Positions 25,575 to 34,937 of a stretch of 64,000 nucleotides of DNA are shown here, piece by piece (position 1 is the stretch's first letter; the number at the start of each line of letters is the position of its first letter). Origin of the DNA: Flavobacterium acetivorans. Its GTDB lineage: Bacteria > Bacteroidota > Bacteroidia > Flavobacteriales > Flavobacteriaceae. The position numbers and the translations under genes are program-made. Location of the stretch: NCBI RefSeq assembly GCF_020911885.1, contig NZ_CP087132.1, positions 806,001 to 870,000 of the forward strand, given 5' to 3'. A model generated the notes under the pieces. That model did no database searches, was not told the DNA's origin, and saw only the letters and a list, made by a program, of their open reading frames with translations.

Positions 25575-26438
25575 TTATCTCGATTTAAAATAGCCTAATA
25601 ATTTAGTGACATAGCTTTCATCAACTCTGGTGTTGACAATCCCGGAACCTGATTTTCTAAAAGTTTCTTTAAAATAATTCACCTTATGGTGATAGTATTT
25701 TTCATAATTCAATCGAACTGTTTTAGAGCTGGTATCAATCAGTTGGGTTTCACCGGTCTCGGCATCAAGCATGGAAACCATTCCTATATTTGGCATTTTT
25801 TCCTCTCGAATGTCATATACTCGAATTCCGGTAAGGTCATGTTTTTTTGATGCTATTTTTAAAGTATGCTCATAATCTTCTGCCATGAAATCAGAAATCA
25901 TAAACACGATGGCTTTCTTTTTCTGAGTGCTCGACAAAAATTTTAAGGCTTGAGCGACATCTGTTTTATGACTTTTTGGTTCGAATTCTATCAATTCACG
26001 AATGATGCGCAATACGTGCGATCTTCCTTTTTTGGGCGGAATGTATAATTCTATTTGATCAGAAAATAATATCAACCCAATTTTATCGTTGTTTTGTGTA
26101 GCCGAGAAAGCCATCGTAGCGGCAATTTCGGTTACGATGTCTTTTTTAAACTGGTTTTTGGAACCAAAGCTTTCAGAACCTGAAATATCAACCATCAGCA
26201 TCATCGTCAATTCGCGTTCCTCTTCAAAAACTTTTACGTGGGCTTCGTTATAACGTGCCGTTACGTTCCAATCGATAGCGCGAATATCATCACCATATTG
26301 GTATTGTCTCACTTCGCTAAAAGTCATTCCACGTCCTTTGAATGAGGTATGGTATTCCCCCGAAAAGATGTGATCGCTCAATCTTCGGGTTTTAATTTCT
26401 ATTTTCCGTACTTTTTTTAATAGCTCTTTTGTATCCAT
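25575..26438 (-). CDS. DUF58-domain protein of the bat operon
   Basis: 287 residues, soluble. The DUF58 signature GDDIRAIDWNVTAR lies at 49-62, followed by a VWA-like fold with D84-S86-S88 (DISGS). It is the partner of the MoxR ATPase encoded just upstream; MoxR-DUF58 pairs assemble or modulate protein complexes with VWA proteins. Starts MDTKELLKKVRKIEIKTRRL. A heptamer array separates it from moxR. Confidence 0.93.
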   Translation of the reverse strand: MDTKELLKKVRKIEIKTRRLSDHIFSGEYHTSFKGRGMTFSEVRQYQYGDDIRAIDWNVTARYNEAHVKVFEEERELTMMLMVDISGSESFGSKNQFKKDIVTEIAATMAFSATQNNDKIGLILFSDQIELYIPPKKGRSHVLRIIRELIEFEPKSHKTDVAQALKFLSSTQKKKAIVFMISDFMAEDYEHTLKIASKKHDLTGIRVYDIREEKMPNIGMVSMLDAETGETQLIDTSSKTVRLNYEKYYHHKVNYFKETFRKSGSGIVNTRVDESYVTKLLGYFKSR

Positions 26439-26440
26439 AA

Positions 26441-26510
26441 GTTCAGTGGTCAGTGTTTAGTGGTCAATAATCAGTTACTGCTAACTGAATACTGATGACT
26501 GCAAACTAAA
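26441..26510. repeat. degenerate heptamer array with inverted halves, inside the bat operon
   Basis: GTTCAGT, GGTCAGT, GTTTAGT, GGTCAAT, AATCAGT, then TACTGCT, AACTGAA, TACTGAT, GACTGCA, AACTAAA. The second half is the inverse type of the first, so the transcript could fold into a hairpin. Fills the whole moxR-DUF58 spacer. Confidence 0.75.
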
Positions 26511-27515
26511 TTAAGGTACTTCTACTTCGTTTATAATCTTATTGATGATATCAACAGAGGTAATATTTTCAGCTTCTGCCTCATAGGTAACCCCTATTCT
26601 GTGACGTAATACATCATGAACAACGGCACGAACATCCTCTGGAATCACATAACCGCGACGTTTGATAAATGCATAACATTTAGCGGCATTAGCCAAGTTG
26701 ATACTTCCACGAGGTGAAGCTCCAAAACTGATTAATGGCTTTAAATCGGCCAATTTATATTTTTCAGGGTAACGGGTGGCGAAAATAATATCTAGAATGT
26801 ATTTCTCTATTTTTTCATCCATATACACTTCACGAACCGCCTCTTGCGCACGTAAAATTTGCTCTACAGAAACCACTTGATTCACTTTCTCATAGCTTCC
26901 TTTTAGATTTTGACGAATTACCATTCGCTCTTCATCCATTTTTGGATAATCAATAACCGTTTTTAACATGAAACGATCGACTTGAGCTTCAGGAAGTTGA
27001 TATGTTCCTTCTTGTTCAATTGGATTTTGGGTTGCCAAAACTAAGAAAGGTCTGTCGAGCTTGAAAGTAGTATCACCAATGGTCACTTGTTTTTCCTGCA
27101 TCGCTTCCAATAACGCCGATTGCACTTTGGCCGGCGCACGGTTAATCTCATCGGCAAGGACGAAATTAGCGAAAATTGGTCCTTTTTTTATCGAGAACTC
27201 ATTTTGTTTTATGTTATAAATCATGGTACCCACAACATCGGCAGGCAATAAATCAGGTGTAAATTGTATTCTGCTAAACGAACCGTGAACAGCCTGTGAA
27301 AGTGTATTTATCGCTAGAGTTTTTGCTAAACCGGGAACCCCTTCCAATAATATATGCCCTTGGCCTAAAAGTCCAATCAACAAACGCTCTACCATGTGTT
27401 TTTGGCCCACAATCACCTTGTTCATTTCCATACTAAGGAGATCTATAAAAGCACTCTCTCTTTCAATTTTTTCATTGATTGCTCTAATGTCTATAGTCGC
27501 AGTATTTTCTTCCAT
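26511..27515 (-). CDS. moxR: MoxR-family AAA+ ATPase, first gene of the bat operon
   Basis: 334 residues. Walker A GVPGLAKT at 59-66, Walker B VLADEINR, sensor ATQNPIEQEGTYQLPEAQVDRF, and the arginine-finger region GASPRGSINL. Acts as a chaperone-like ATPase on VWA proteins. It heads a nine-gene minus-strand operon ending at batE. About 210 bp upstream separate it from the divergent aldo/keto reductase; only a near-consensus -7 (TCAATTTG, about 27561-27568) is visible there. Confidence 0.95.
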   Translation of the reverse strand: MEENTATIDIRAINEKIERESAFIDLLSMEMNKVIVGQKHMVERLLIGLLGQGHILLEGVPGLAKTLAINTLSQAVHGSFSRIQFTPDLLPADVVGTMIYNIKQNEFSIKKGPIFANFVLADEINRAPAKVQSALLEAMQEKQVTIGDTTFKLDRPFLVLATQNPIEQEGTYQLPEAQVDRFMLKTVIDYPKMDEERMVIRQNLKGSYEKVNQVVSVEQILRAQEAVREVYMDEKIEKYILDIIFATRYPEKYKLADLKPLISFGASPRGSINLANAAKCYAFIKRRGYVIPEDVRAVVHDVLRHRIGVTYEAEAENITSVDIINKIINEVEVP

Positions 27516-27727
27516 ATTATTATTTTTAAACCCTTGAATTGTATCTCTTTCTTTTGGTAGTGCAAATTGAATTTTTTTTTAGAAGGAAGATGTTAAAAAA
27601 TGGTTAAAACTTCAATTTACATCCTAATTTTAAGGATGAATTATGATTCAATTTTTATATTTTTAAGAACTTTGAAAAATATACTTCAAAACAGAGAATT
27701 TACATTTTTTAATAAAAAACAAAACCC

Positions 27728-28600
27728 ATGAGTAAAACAACATTATCGCCTATTATTGCTGGCACCATGAATTGGGGAGTTTGGGATAAAAACCTCACTC
27801 CAAAGGAGATGGAAAATATAATTCATGTATGTTTAGAAAATAAAATAACCACCTTTGACCATGCTGACATTTACGGTTCCTATACCACCGAGGCTGATTT
27901 TGGAAAAGCCTTTTCTTCAAGCAAAGTTGCCAGAGAAAAGATACAACTGATTTCGAAATGCGGTATCCAAATGCTGGCGGAAAATAGAAACAATACAATT
28001 AAGCATTATGATTATTCTAAATCGCACATTATTGCCTCAGTAGAGCAGTCTTTAAAAAATTTACAGACAGATTACCTGGACGCTTTCTTGCTACACAGAC
28101 CGAGTCCATTGATGCAAGTAGACGAAATCGCCGAAGCAGTAGAAAAGCTAAAAACAGATGGAAAAATCATCGATTTTGGGCTTTCTAATTTCACTTCATC
28201 ACAAACAGAATTAATTCGCCAAAAAATAGAAGTTAGCTACAATCAAGTGCAATTTTCGGCCACTAATTTTGAGCCTATGATTGACGGCAGTTTTGATTAT
28301 ATGCAAATCCACAACATCCGTCCGATGTCTTGGAATCCTTTGGGATTTGTTTTCAGAGAAGATATCCCACAAACCCATCGTTTGAAAAAATTATTAGGAA
28401 CCTTAGTTTCAAAATACAGTCTGGGTGCCGATACCATTTTATTGGCTTGGATTTTAAAACATCCCGCAAAAGTGATTCCAATTGCCGGAACCGTAAACGT
28501 GGCAAGAATACAATCTTTAATGAAAGCGGTCGAATTAGATTTAGAAAAAGAAGATTGGTTTGCCATTTGGGCCGAAAGCAGAGGAGAAGACGTGCCATAA
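27728..28600 (+). CDS. aldo/keto reductase (YdhF-like)
   Basis: 290 residues, TIM-barrel NADPH oxidoreductase. The AKR tetrad is complete: D44 (FDHADIYG), Y49, K77 (ISKCGI) and H123 (LLHRPSP). GLSNFTSSQ and PIAGTVNVARIQSL match the YdhF branch of the family. Substrate unknown. It precedes a short-chain dehydrogenase by 45 bases and both probably form one transcript ending at the 29411-29457 terminator. Confidence 0.92.
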   Translation: MSKTTLSPIIAGTMNWGVWDKNLTPKEMENIIHVCLENKITTFDHADIYGSYTTEADFGKAFSSSKVAREKIQLISKCGIQMLAENRNNTIKHYDYSKSHIIASVEQSLKNLQTDYLDAFLLHRPSPLMQVDEIAEAVEKLKTDGKIIDFGLSNFTSSQTELIRQKIEVSYNQVQFSATNFEPMIDGSFDYMQIHNIRPMSWNPLGFVFREDIPQTHRLKKLLGTLVSKYSLGADTILLAWILKHPAKVIPIAGTVNVARIQSLMKAVELDLEKEDWFAIWAESRGEDVP

Positions 28601-28645
28601 AAGAATGGTGAAATTTAGGATACAAAAAATTAGACGTATAAAACC

Positions 28646-29398
28646 ATGAGTAAAACAGTCCTTATAACTGGTGCCACCAGCGGAATTGGTAAAGCAACAG
28701 CACAACTATTAGCCCGAAATAACTATAAAATCATTCTTTGCGGAAGACGAGAAGACCGCTTGATTGAACTCGAAAGAGAACTTTCTAAGCATACTGAAAC
28801 CCATACTTTACTATTTGATGTGCGGGACAAAAAATCTGTTTTTGAAAGTATTGCTTCTTTACCCGATGCCTTTTCTAATATTGATATTCTTATCAATAAT
28901 GCTGGAAATGCCCACGGTTTAGATCCAATTCAAAACGGGGATTTAGACGACTGGGATGCCATGATTGACATTAATGTAAAAGGACTTTTGTACGTTTCTA
29001 AGGCCATCATTCCGCAAATGATCGAAAAAAAATCAGGCCATATTATCAACATTGGCTCCACGGCTGCCAAAGAAGTGTATCCAAATGGAAATGTTTATTG
29101 CGCCACAAAACATGCCGTTGATGCCATTAATCAAGGAATGCGAATGGATTTGAATGCTTTTGGAATAAAAGTTGGCGCGATTCATCCCGGAATGGTTGCT
29201 ACTGAATTCAGCGAAGTGCGTTTTAAAGGAGATTCGGAACGAGCAGCAAATGTTTACAAAGGCTTTGATCCTTTGCAAGCAGAAGACATTGCTGATATCA
29301 TTCATTTTGTGATTTCAAGACCTTACCATGTCAATATTGCCGATTTGATAGTGATGCCTACGGCTCAAGCTTCATCAACTCTCGTCAAAAGAGATTAA
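28646..29398 (+). CDS. short-chain dehydrogenase/reductase
   Basis: 250 residues, classical SDR. NADP-binding TGATSGIG at 8-15 with CGRRED after beta2 favouring NADP(H); NNAGN at 84-88; catalytic S138, Y151 and K155 (YCATK). Resembles YdfG-type 3-hydroxy acid dehydrogenases (VNIADLIVMPTAQAS near the end), but the substrate is not certain. Operonic with the aldo/keto reductase. Confidence 0.92.
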   Translation: MSKTVLITGATSGIGKATAQLLARNNYKIILCGRREDRLIELERELSKHTETHTLLFDVRDKKSVFESIASLPDAFSNIDILINNAGNAHGLDPIQNGDLDDWDAMIDINVKGLLYVSKAIIPQMIEKKSGHIINIGSTAAKEVYPNGNVYCATKHAVDAINQGMRMDLNAFGIKVGAIHPGMVATEFSEVRFKGDSERAANVYKGFDPLQAEDIADIIHFVISRPYHVNIADLIVMPTAQASSTLVKRD

Positions 29399-29410
29399 TT
29401 TCTTTAAAAT

Positions 29411-29457
29411 CCTAAAATAAAAAAACAGCTAAATAACAGCTGTTTTTTTATTTTAGG
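29411..29457. terminator. long bidirectional terminator
   Basis: A 20-bp perfect stem: arm 29411-29430 (CCTAAAATAAAAAAACAGCT) pairs with 29438-29457, with the 7-base loop AAATAAC. A and T tracts form part of the stem. Serves the converging SDR (+) and lipoprotein (-) genes. Confidence 0.9.
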
Positions 29458-29476
29458 GTTAATTCTAATCCTGATT

Positions 29477-30298
29477 TTATGGTATTGAATCTAAGGATAC
29501 ATCTCCAATGTTGGTCATTTTTCCATTCTCTACTACTATCCCCGGAATTATTTTAATTGCTTTTCCTGAAGCTATGTCTGGAGTTAGTGTCACAGTGTAA
29601 GTCCCCGCAGGAATCCCATTAAGCTGAAACACTCCTAAATCATTAGCATAGGCAGAAACTACCGTATCTCCTACCTGAACGGATGCCAATACCTGATAAC
29701 CTGTCAAAACAGGATTAATAGTGCCTTTAATAACTCCTGAAGTTGCGGCAGTAGAAACTCTGATAACCGGATGCAAATTAAAATTACCCGAATTACCTGC
29801 TTGAACAACAATGGAACTATGAACATCAAAGTCTAATAAAAAATCATATGAAGCCCCCGCAAGTAGTGTTTGGTTGATTTGTAACTTTAATCCGGATTGT
29901 TGTGCACTTGGTGTCTTTAGAGAATAAGTTACACCATCTTTTACAACAGTATTGTTCTCACCTAAAAGCAATCGTACCTGTCCTAAAAACCCAGAAGGAA
30001 CTAAATTATCAGCTAATAATACATTTACCCCACCTGTTAAATCCAACAAATTATAGGTCATAGGAGTGACATTCCCTATACTTACCCAACCTTTGCTGTC
30101 GTCATTATCTGCAGACGATTTGATCAAAACGTCTCGTACGTCAATATTTACTTCATCATAATCTCCTGGAGCATCTGTCATTCGAATTGAAACTCTTGAA
30201 GTTTGCGTCGAATCATCACTTGAGTTACATCCTATAAGTGACAAAAACATAAATGTTATTACACTAAAACTTAATGCGTAAAATTTAATCTTTTTCAT
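29477..30298 (-). CDS. DUF4382-domain lipoprotein
   Basis: 273 residues. Lipoprotein signal with lipobox LIGC, lipidated at C24. Residues about 35-185 form a DUF4382 domain (SIRMTDAPGDYDEVNIDVRDVLI, LLDLTGGVNVLLADNLVPSGFLGQVRLLLG pattern). Residues about 190-260 form a carboxypeptidase-regulatory-like beta sandwich (IKGTINP, LNGIPAGTYTVTLTP). Exported to the outer membrane or surface. Function unknown; such proteins are common in Bacteroidota. Confidence 0.87.
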   Translation of the reverse strand: MKKIKFYALSFSVITFMFLSLIGCNSSDDSTQTSRVSIRMTDAPGDYDEVNIDVRDVLIKSSADNDDSKGWVSIGNVTPMTYNLLDLTGGVNVLLADNLVPSGFLGQVRLLLGENNTVVKDGVTYSLKTPSAQQSGLKLQINQTLLAGASYDFLLDFDVHSSIVVQAGNSGNFNLHPVIRVSTAATSGVIKGTINPVLTGYQVLASVQVGDTVVSAYANDLGVFQLNGIPAGTYTVTLTPDIASGKAIKIIPGIVVENGKMTNIGDVSLDSIP

Positions 30299-30391
30299 AT
30301 CTTTCCTTTTATTTAAATTTGGTTACATTTATTAACGCTTAAATTTACAAATTAGTATTCTTTTAATAGATTTTCTAAGCCGTTTTAACAT

Positions 30392-31531
30392 ATGATCAAC
30401 AAACGCCTACTGGTAAAAAACTTGCTCGCACACAACGATGAAAACAGTTTTTATGACAAAAAAAGACAATTGAATTTACACACTCGAGAAGGAAAAGCAA
30501 AATTCCTAAAACACATCTGTGCTTTATCCAATTCTAATCCATCTAATAATTCTTATATCGTAGTAGGTGTCGAAGATCAAGACAATGAAATTGTAGGAGA
30601 TGATTTTTTTGACGATAGCCGAATTCAGAACCTCGTGAATGCCTATCTGGAAAATCCGCCTAAAATTCAATATGAAAACATTCCATTCCCCAATCTTTCA
30701 AAAGATAAGGTAGTGGGTTTAGTAACTATAAAACCTAAAAAGAAAACTTCTTTTTTTAAAAAAGGAATTCATACAATACCCGCTAACAGCATTTTTATCA
30801 GACGAGGAAGCAATACAACACCTACTGAAGATACGGTTGAAAAAAATTATCAAAATGTAGAAGCCGTCCTAAGTATTGAAAACATTTCTAGAAACAATAT
30901 CAAATATACTTTGGATGGTGTATTTGATTTTATGAATTTCCGCCACAAAGACATGGCACCAAAATACAAGGTTTTTAAAGAATTATTTGTCATTTGCTGG
31001 GCAGGAATACCAAAAAAGGTAAGAGACAAAACCTATCTTTCCAGAGTAGATATTGAATTAATCAATGAGCAAATCAAACTGTTTTATTCGGCACAGGATG
31101 TAGTTACCATTAGTTGCGATGAGGATTCATTTACAATTACGGAATACCTTCCTTTGGGTTTAAATGATCGAACAAGTTATTATCCATTAGAAGAAAAAAC
31201 AATATATTTTTATGAAAATGGCTATTATAAAATTGAAAATAAAATGCTTTTTCAACCGCCAGAATTCAATAGAAAAATGCTTTACCACGTATTCAACGCC
31301 AATATTTCACTATTAGCTAAACTCCAAAAAGGGTTTTCTTTAACTGAAAGAGAATGTAAAGATTTAGAGAATTTGCCCTCGACATTTATGATTTGTTACC
31401 TCAACGGTTTTGAAGAAGCCAAAGACAAATTGATTGATGCCAAACCTTTTTTAAAACTCTATCCGCAAATCTATCTATCCTTTAAAGAAGCCATGCGGGT
31501 CCTGAGAAAAATGAAGTATGATGTGCCTTAA
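30392..31531 (+). CDS. AlbA_2/Schlafen-type putative DNA- or ATP-binding protein
   Basis: 379 residues, soluble. The N-terminal 150 residues match the AlbA_2 (Schlafen) domain: ENSFYDKKRQLNLHTREGKAKFLKHICALSNS, reduced here to FYDKK, KAKFLKHICALSN, SYIVVGVED and SIFIRRGSNTTP. The rest is alpha/beta without recognised motifs. AlbA_2 proteins are often annotated as ATP-binding transcriptional regulators; nothing here proves ATP binding. Divergent from the DUF4382 lipoprotein; no neighbours of related function. Confidence 0.78.
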   Translation: MINKRLLVKNLLAHNDENSFYDKKRQLNLHTREGKAKFLKHICALSNSNPSNNSYIVVGVEDQDNEIVGDDFFDDSRIQNLVNAYLENPPKIQYENIPFPNLSKDKVVGLVTIKPKKKTSFFKKGIHTIPANSIFIRRGSNTTPTEDTVEKNYQNVEAVLSIENISRNNIKYTLDGVFDFMNFRHKDMAPKYKVFKELFVICWAGIPKKVRDKTYLSRVDIELINEQIKLFYSAQDVVTISCDEDSFTITEYLPLGLNDRTSYYPLEEKTIYFYENGYYKIENKMLFQPPEFNRKMLYHVFNANISLLAKLQKGFSLTERECKDLENLPSTFMICYLNGFEEAKDKLIDAKPFLKLYPQIYLSFKEAMRVLRKMKYDVP

Positions 31532-31857
31532 ATTCAAAATTTTACTAATAGACATAATTTATCCTTTCAATCCTAAGCGAGATATCTTAACTATTTATGC
31601 TGATTGAATTAACTGCAACATTCTAGGCAAATAAAATGTCATTGATCAAATTGCAAACTATATGAACCAACAGTAGTGTAAAAGCAATAATTGCATTCAT
31701 TTTTAAAGCTTTAATTTTTTTATAAATATAATTCTATTTTGCTTTACAAGCAATCACTAAATTTAATGATATTTCATGCTGTAAAAAACCTATAGAAAAA
31801 CGCTATCTTCCTAAGTCTTTTACGTAATTTTATGAAATATTATAGAGAACACAATAA
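31532..31857. other. 326-bp intergenic region
   Basis: AT-rich and without a clear terminator or -7 box for the gene at 31858 (closest is TAATTTTA near 31827). The minus strand holds a 25-codon hydrophobic ORF at 31700-31623 beginning MNAIIAFTLLLVHIV, preceded by a near-consensus TATATTTA; I judge it possible but unproven. No other coding signal seen. Confidence 0.5.
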
Positions 31858-32583
31858 ATGAGAACATTAGTAATAGGTGACATTCATGGCGGCTTGCGAG
31901 CTTTGCATCAAATTATGGAAAGAGCCAAAGTAACCTCAAAAGACCGTTTAATTTTTTTGGGGGATTATGTAGATGGCTGGAGCCAATCACCCCAGGTAAT
32001 CGATTTTTTGATCCAGTTAAGAACAACTAACGACTGCGTTTTCATCAGAGGTAACCATGATGATTTATTGCTCCATTGGCTAAAAGACAACAAAGACAAT
32101 CTCTTATGGCACAAACATGGTGGCGAATCTACTGTTACAGCCTATGAATCGGTAAATGACGAAAGACGCCAAAGACATATTGAATTCTTACAATCTTTAG
32201 AAGATTACCATCTTGACGATAAAATGCGCTTGTTCATTCATGCCGGATTTACCAATATGAATGGAGTAGCTTATGAATACTTTCCTGAATCCTTTTATTG
32301 GGACAGAACATTATGGGAAACTGCTTTAGCGCTAGACAAAAGCATAAAACCTTCGGATGTATTATATCCAAAAAGACTTACCTTATACAATGAAATCTAC
32401 ATAGGACATACGCCAGTTTCTCGCATCGGAAAAACCGTTCCTGTACAAATGGCTTGCGTGTGGAATGTTGACACTGGTGCTGCTTTCAAAGGACCGCTTA
32501 CTATTATGGATGTTAATACCAAAGAATTTTGGCAAAGCGAACCTTTAAACACGCTCTATTTTGACGAAAAAGGAAGGAATTAA
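31858..32583 (+). CDS. metallophosphoesterase (PrpA/ApaH-like serine/threonine phosphatase)
   Basis: 241 residues. All PPP-family motifs are present: GDIHG 7-11, GDYVDG 35-40, GNHD 65-68, then HAGF and YIGHTP with metal-binding histidines. Dinuclear metal phosphatase acting on phosphoproteins or dinucleoside polyphosphates; the substrate cannot be read from sequence. 43 bases upstream of a small outer-membrane protein that has its own -7 box. Confidence 0.9.
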   Translation: MRTLVIGDIHGGLRALHQIMERAKVTSKDRLIFLGDYVDGWSQSPQVIDFLIQLRTTNDCVFIRGNHDDLLLHWLKDNKDNLLWHKHGGESTVTAYESVNDERRQRHIEFLQSLEDYHLDDKMRLFIHAGFTNMNGVAYEYFPESFYWDRTLWETALALDKSIKPSDVLYPKRLTLYNEIYIGHTPVSRIGKTVPVQMACVWNVDTGAAFKGPLTIMDVNTKEFWQSEPLNTLYFDEKGRN

Positions 32584-32594
32584 CTTAATTAAAC

Positions 32595-32602
32595 TATTTT
32601 TG
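32595..32602 (+). promoter_or_regulatory. -7 element of the small barrel gene at 32627
   Basis: TATTTTTG, perfect TAnnTTTG, 24 bases before the ATG. Confidence 0.45.
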
Positions 32603-32626
32603 CACCAAATTCTAAATATTTAAGAA

Positions 32627-33124
32627 ATGAAAAAAATTATCACAATATCGTTATTATTATTCGTTGGATTCCTGAATGCTCAAGCCTTTAAAGGTAAAGG
32701 AGACGCAAAATTCAATCTTGGCGCAAATATTCAAAACGGAGGAACAGGGATTGGAGTTTCTTCTGATTTTGGAATCGGAGAGAACATGTCCTATGGTTTT
32801 GCCACTTCCTATCTGCTTTCTGTCGATACAGATGCTCTAGGTAACAAGCCTGAGTTTGGAGATCGATTTGACCTAAAATTACGATTCAATGCGAATATGG
32901 GAAATGTTTTTCAACTTGATGAAAAAATGGATATTTATCCAGGACTTGATTTAGGCCTAAGAAATTTTGGCGCCCATCTAGGATTCCGTTATTTCTTCAC
33001 GGAAGGTTTTGGTGTTTTTACCGAAGCTGGAGTCCCAATTGCCAGTTATAAAACTAATCCTATCGGTTTTGACAAATTAAACAACCAGTTTGTATTTAAT
33101 ATTGGAGCTTCATTCAATTTATAA
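32627..33124 (+). CDS. small outer-membrane beta-barrel protein
   Basis: 165 residues. Signal peptide 1-18 (IITISLLLFVGFLNAQ). The mature part has about eight amphipathic strands (FNLGANIQNGGTGIGVSSDFG, FDLKLRFNANMG, HLGFRYFFTEGFGVFTEAGV pattern) and ends in aromatic FNIGASFNL, typical of a C-terminal beta signal. I recall similar proteins under DUF6646 but cannot confirm. Located in the outer membrane; function unknown. Confidence 0.82.
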   Translation: MKKIITISLLLFVGFLNAQAFKGKGDAKFNLGANIQNGGTGIGVSSDFGIGENMSYGFATSYLLSVDTDALGNKPEFGDRFDLKLRFNANMGNVFQLDEKMDIYPGLDLGLRNFGAHLGFRYFFTEGFGVFTEAGVPIASYKTNPIGFDKLNNQFVFNIGASFNL

Positions 33125-33150
33125 TCAGGATTAAAATCTCTATGTTATTA

Positions 33151-33187
33151 AAAAAGGCAATTTGAAATCAATCAAATTGCCTTTTTT
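33151..33187. terminator. bidirectional terminator
   Basis: 15-bp stem AAAAAGGCAATTTGA / TCAAATTGCCTTTTT with a 6-base loop between converging genes. Confidence 0.88.
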
Positions 33188-33204
33188 AGTAGGACTAAAT
33201 TCTA

Positions 33205-34758
33205 TTACAGATCGAATTTAATGCCTTGTGCCAATGGCAAACTCGTCGTGTAATTGATGGTGTTGGTTTGTCTTCTCATGTAGATTTTCCAAGCATCAGA
33301 TCCTGACTCGCGTCCACCACCTGTTTCTTTTTCTCCACCAAAAGCACCACCGATTTCAGCGCCAGAAGTTCCTATGTTTACATTGGCAATTCCACAGTCA
33401 GAACCTACAACTGATAAAAAGTGTTCTGCCTCTCTTAAATTGTTAGTCATAATGGCTGATGAAAGTCCTTGAGCAACTCCGTTTTGAACATCGATTGCAT
33501 TTTCTACAGTACCAGAATATTTCAATAAATACAATACCGGTGCAAAAGTTTCATGTTGCACGATTTCAAATGAATTATCAGCTTCGGCAATAGCTGGCTT
33601 AACATAACAACCACTTTCATATCCTTCGCCAGAAAGTACACCACCCTCAACAAGAATTTTACCGCCTTCTTCTACAACCTTAGTCAAAGCATTGTTATAC
33701 ATTTCAACAGCATGAGTATCGATTAGCGGTCCAACGTGGTTTTTCTCGTCTAATGGATTTCCAATACGCAATTGACCATAAGCCGAAACTATGGCATCTT
33801 TTACTTTATCATAAATACTTTCGTGAATGATTAAACGACGTGTCGAAGTACATCTTTGTCCCGCAGTTCCTACAGCTCCAAAAACAGCACCAATAACAGT
33901 CATTTTTATATCGGCATCTGGAGTTACAATAATCGCATTGTTTCCTCCTAGTTCTAACAATGACTTCCCTAAACGTCCTGCCACGGTTTGTGCCACAATT
34001 TTACCCATACGAGTAGATCCTGTTGCAGAAATTAATGGAATTCGTTTGTCAGCAGTCATTAATTCTCCTATTTTATAATCTCCGTTAATCAAACAAGAAA
34101 TTCCTTCTGGAAGGTTATTTTCTTTTATCACTTCGGCGATTATATTTTGACAGGCAATACCACAAAGAGGTGTTTTTTCAGATGGTTTCCAAACGCAAAC
34201 ATCTCCACAAATCCAAGCCAAGGCAGTATTCCAAGACCAAACCGCTACCGGAAAGTTGAAAGCAGAAATAATTCCAACAATTCCCAATGGATGGTATTGC
34301 TCATACATTCTATGTCCCGGACGCTCTGAATGCATGGTTAATCCGTGCAATTGACGGGAAAGACCCACTGCAAAATCACAAATATCAATCATTTCCTGCA
34401 CTTCACCGTAACCTTCTTGCAATGATTTCCCCATTTCGTAAGAAACCAATTTACCTAAAGCTTCTTTTTTCTCTCGCAATTTTTCTCCAAATTGACGCAC
34501 GATTTCACCACGTTGTGGAGCCGGCATCAATCTGAAAGTTTTAAAAGCGGCGGTAGCAGCCTGCATGACTTTTTCGTAATCTTCCGGAGTTGAAGTTTTT
34601 ACGGATGCAATCAATTTACCATCCACAGGCGAATAACTTTCAAGAATCGCTCCATTTGCAAAGTGATTCAAACCTGTTGAAGTTCCTTCATTTATGTCTT
34701 TAATGCCCAATTGTGCAAAAGCCTCTTTCATTCCAAATTGATCTGCTATTGTTATCAT
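33205..34758 (-). CDS. ALDH7-type aldehyde dehydrogenase (alpha-aminoadipic semialdehyde/piperideine-6-carboxylate dehydrogenase-like)
   Basis: 517 residues. Catalytic C303 (GQRCTSTRRL), general base E269 (LELGGN) and N168 (SAFNFPVAVW) are present. EVQEMIDICDFAVGLSRQL, SERPGHRMYEQYHPLGIVG and the C-terminal SDAWKIYMRRQTNTINY mark the antiquitin/ALDH7 branch, which oxidises the semialdehyde of lysine breakdown. It lies 179 bp downstream of the 3-hydroxyanthranilate dioxygenase gene on the same strand and has a near-consensus -7 TATCTTTA (34804-34797) of its own, so a link to tryptophan catabolism is uncertain. Confidence 0.9.
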   Translation of the reverse strand: MITIADQFGMKEAFAQLGIKDINEGTSTGLNHFANGAILESYSPVDGKLIASVKTSTPEDYEKVMQAATAAFKTFRLMPAPQRGEIVRQFGEKLREKKEALGKLVSYEMGKSLQEGYGEVQEMIDICDFAVGLSRQLHGLTMHSERPGHRMYEQYHPLGIVGIISAFNFPVAVWSWNTALAWICGDVCVWKPSEKTPLCGIACQNIIAEVIKENNLPEGISCLINGDYKIGELMTADKRIPLISATGSTRMGKIVAQTVAGRLGKSLLELGGNNAIIVTPDADIKMTVIGAVFGAVGTAGQRCTSTRRLIIHESIYDKVKDAIVSAYGQLRIGNPLDEKNHVGPLIDTHAVEMYNNALTKVVEEGGKILVEGGVLSGEGYESGCYVKPAIAEADNSFEIVQHETFAPVLYLLKYSGTVENAIDVQNGVAQGLSSAIMTNNLREAEHFLSVVGSDCGIANVNIGTSGAEIGGAFGGEKETGGGRESGSDAWKIYMRRQTNTINYTTSLPLAQGIKFDL

Positions 34759-34937
34759 TGTAACTTTTTTATTAAAAATTGTTATATTTTTTTAGGTAAA
34801 GATATTATTAAATCCTGAAATTTTAAAATAATGTACAAATTAAAATAAAAGACTAGCCAAATCAAAGCCATTTCAGAACCAGAAATCCCGAAACGGCCAA
34901 CATGAATAACTCTAACAAAGTTTAGGGTAAAATCGTA

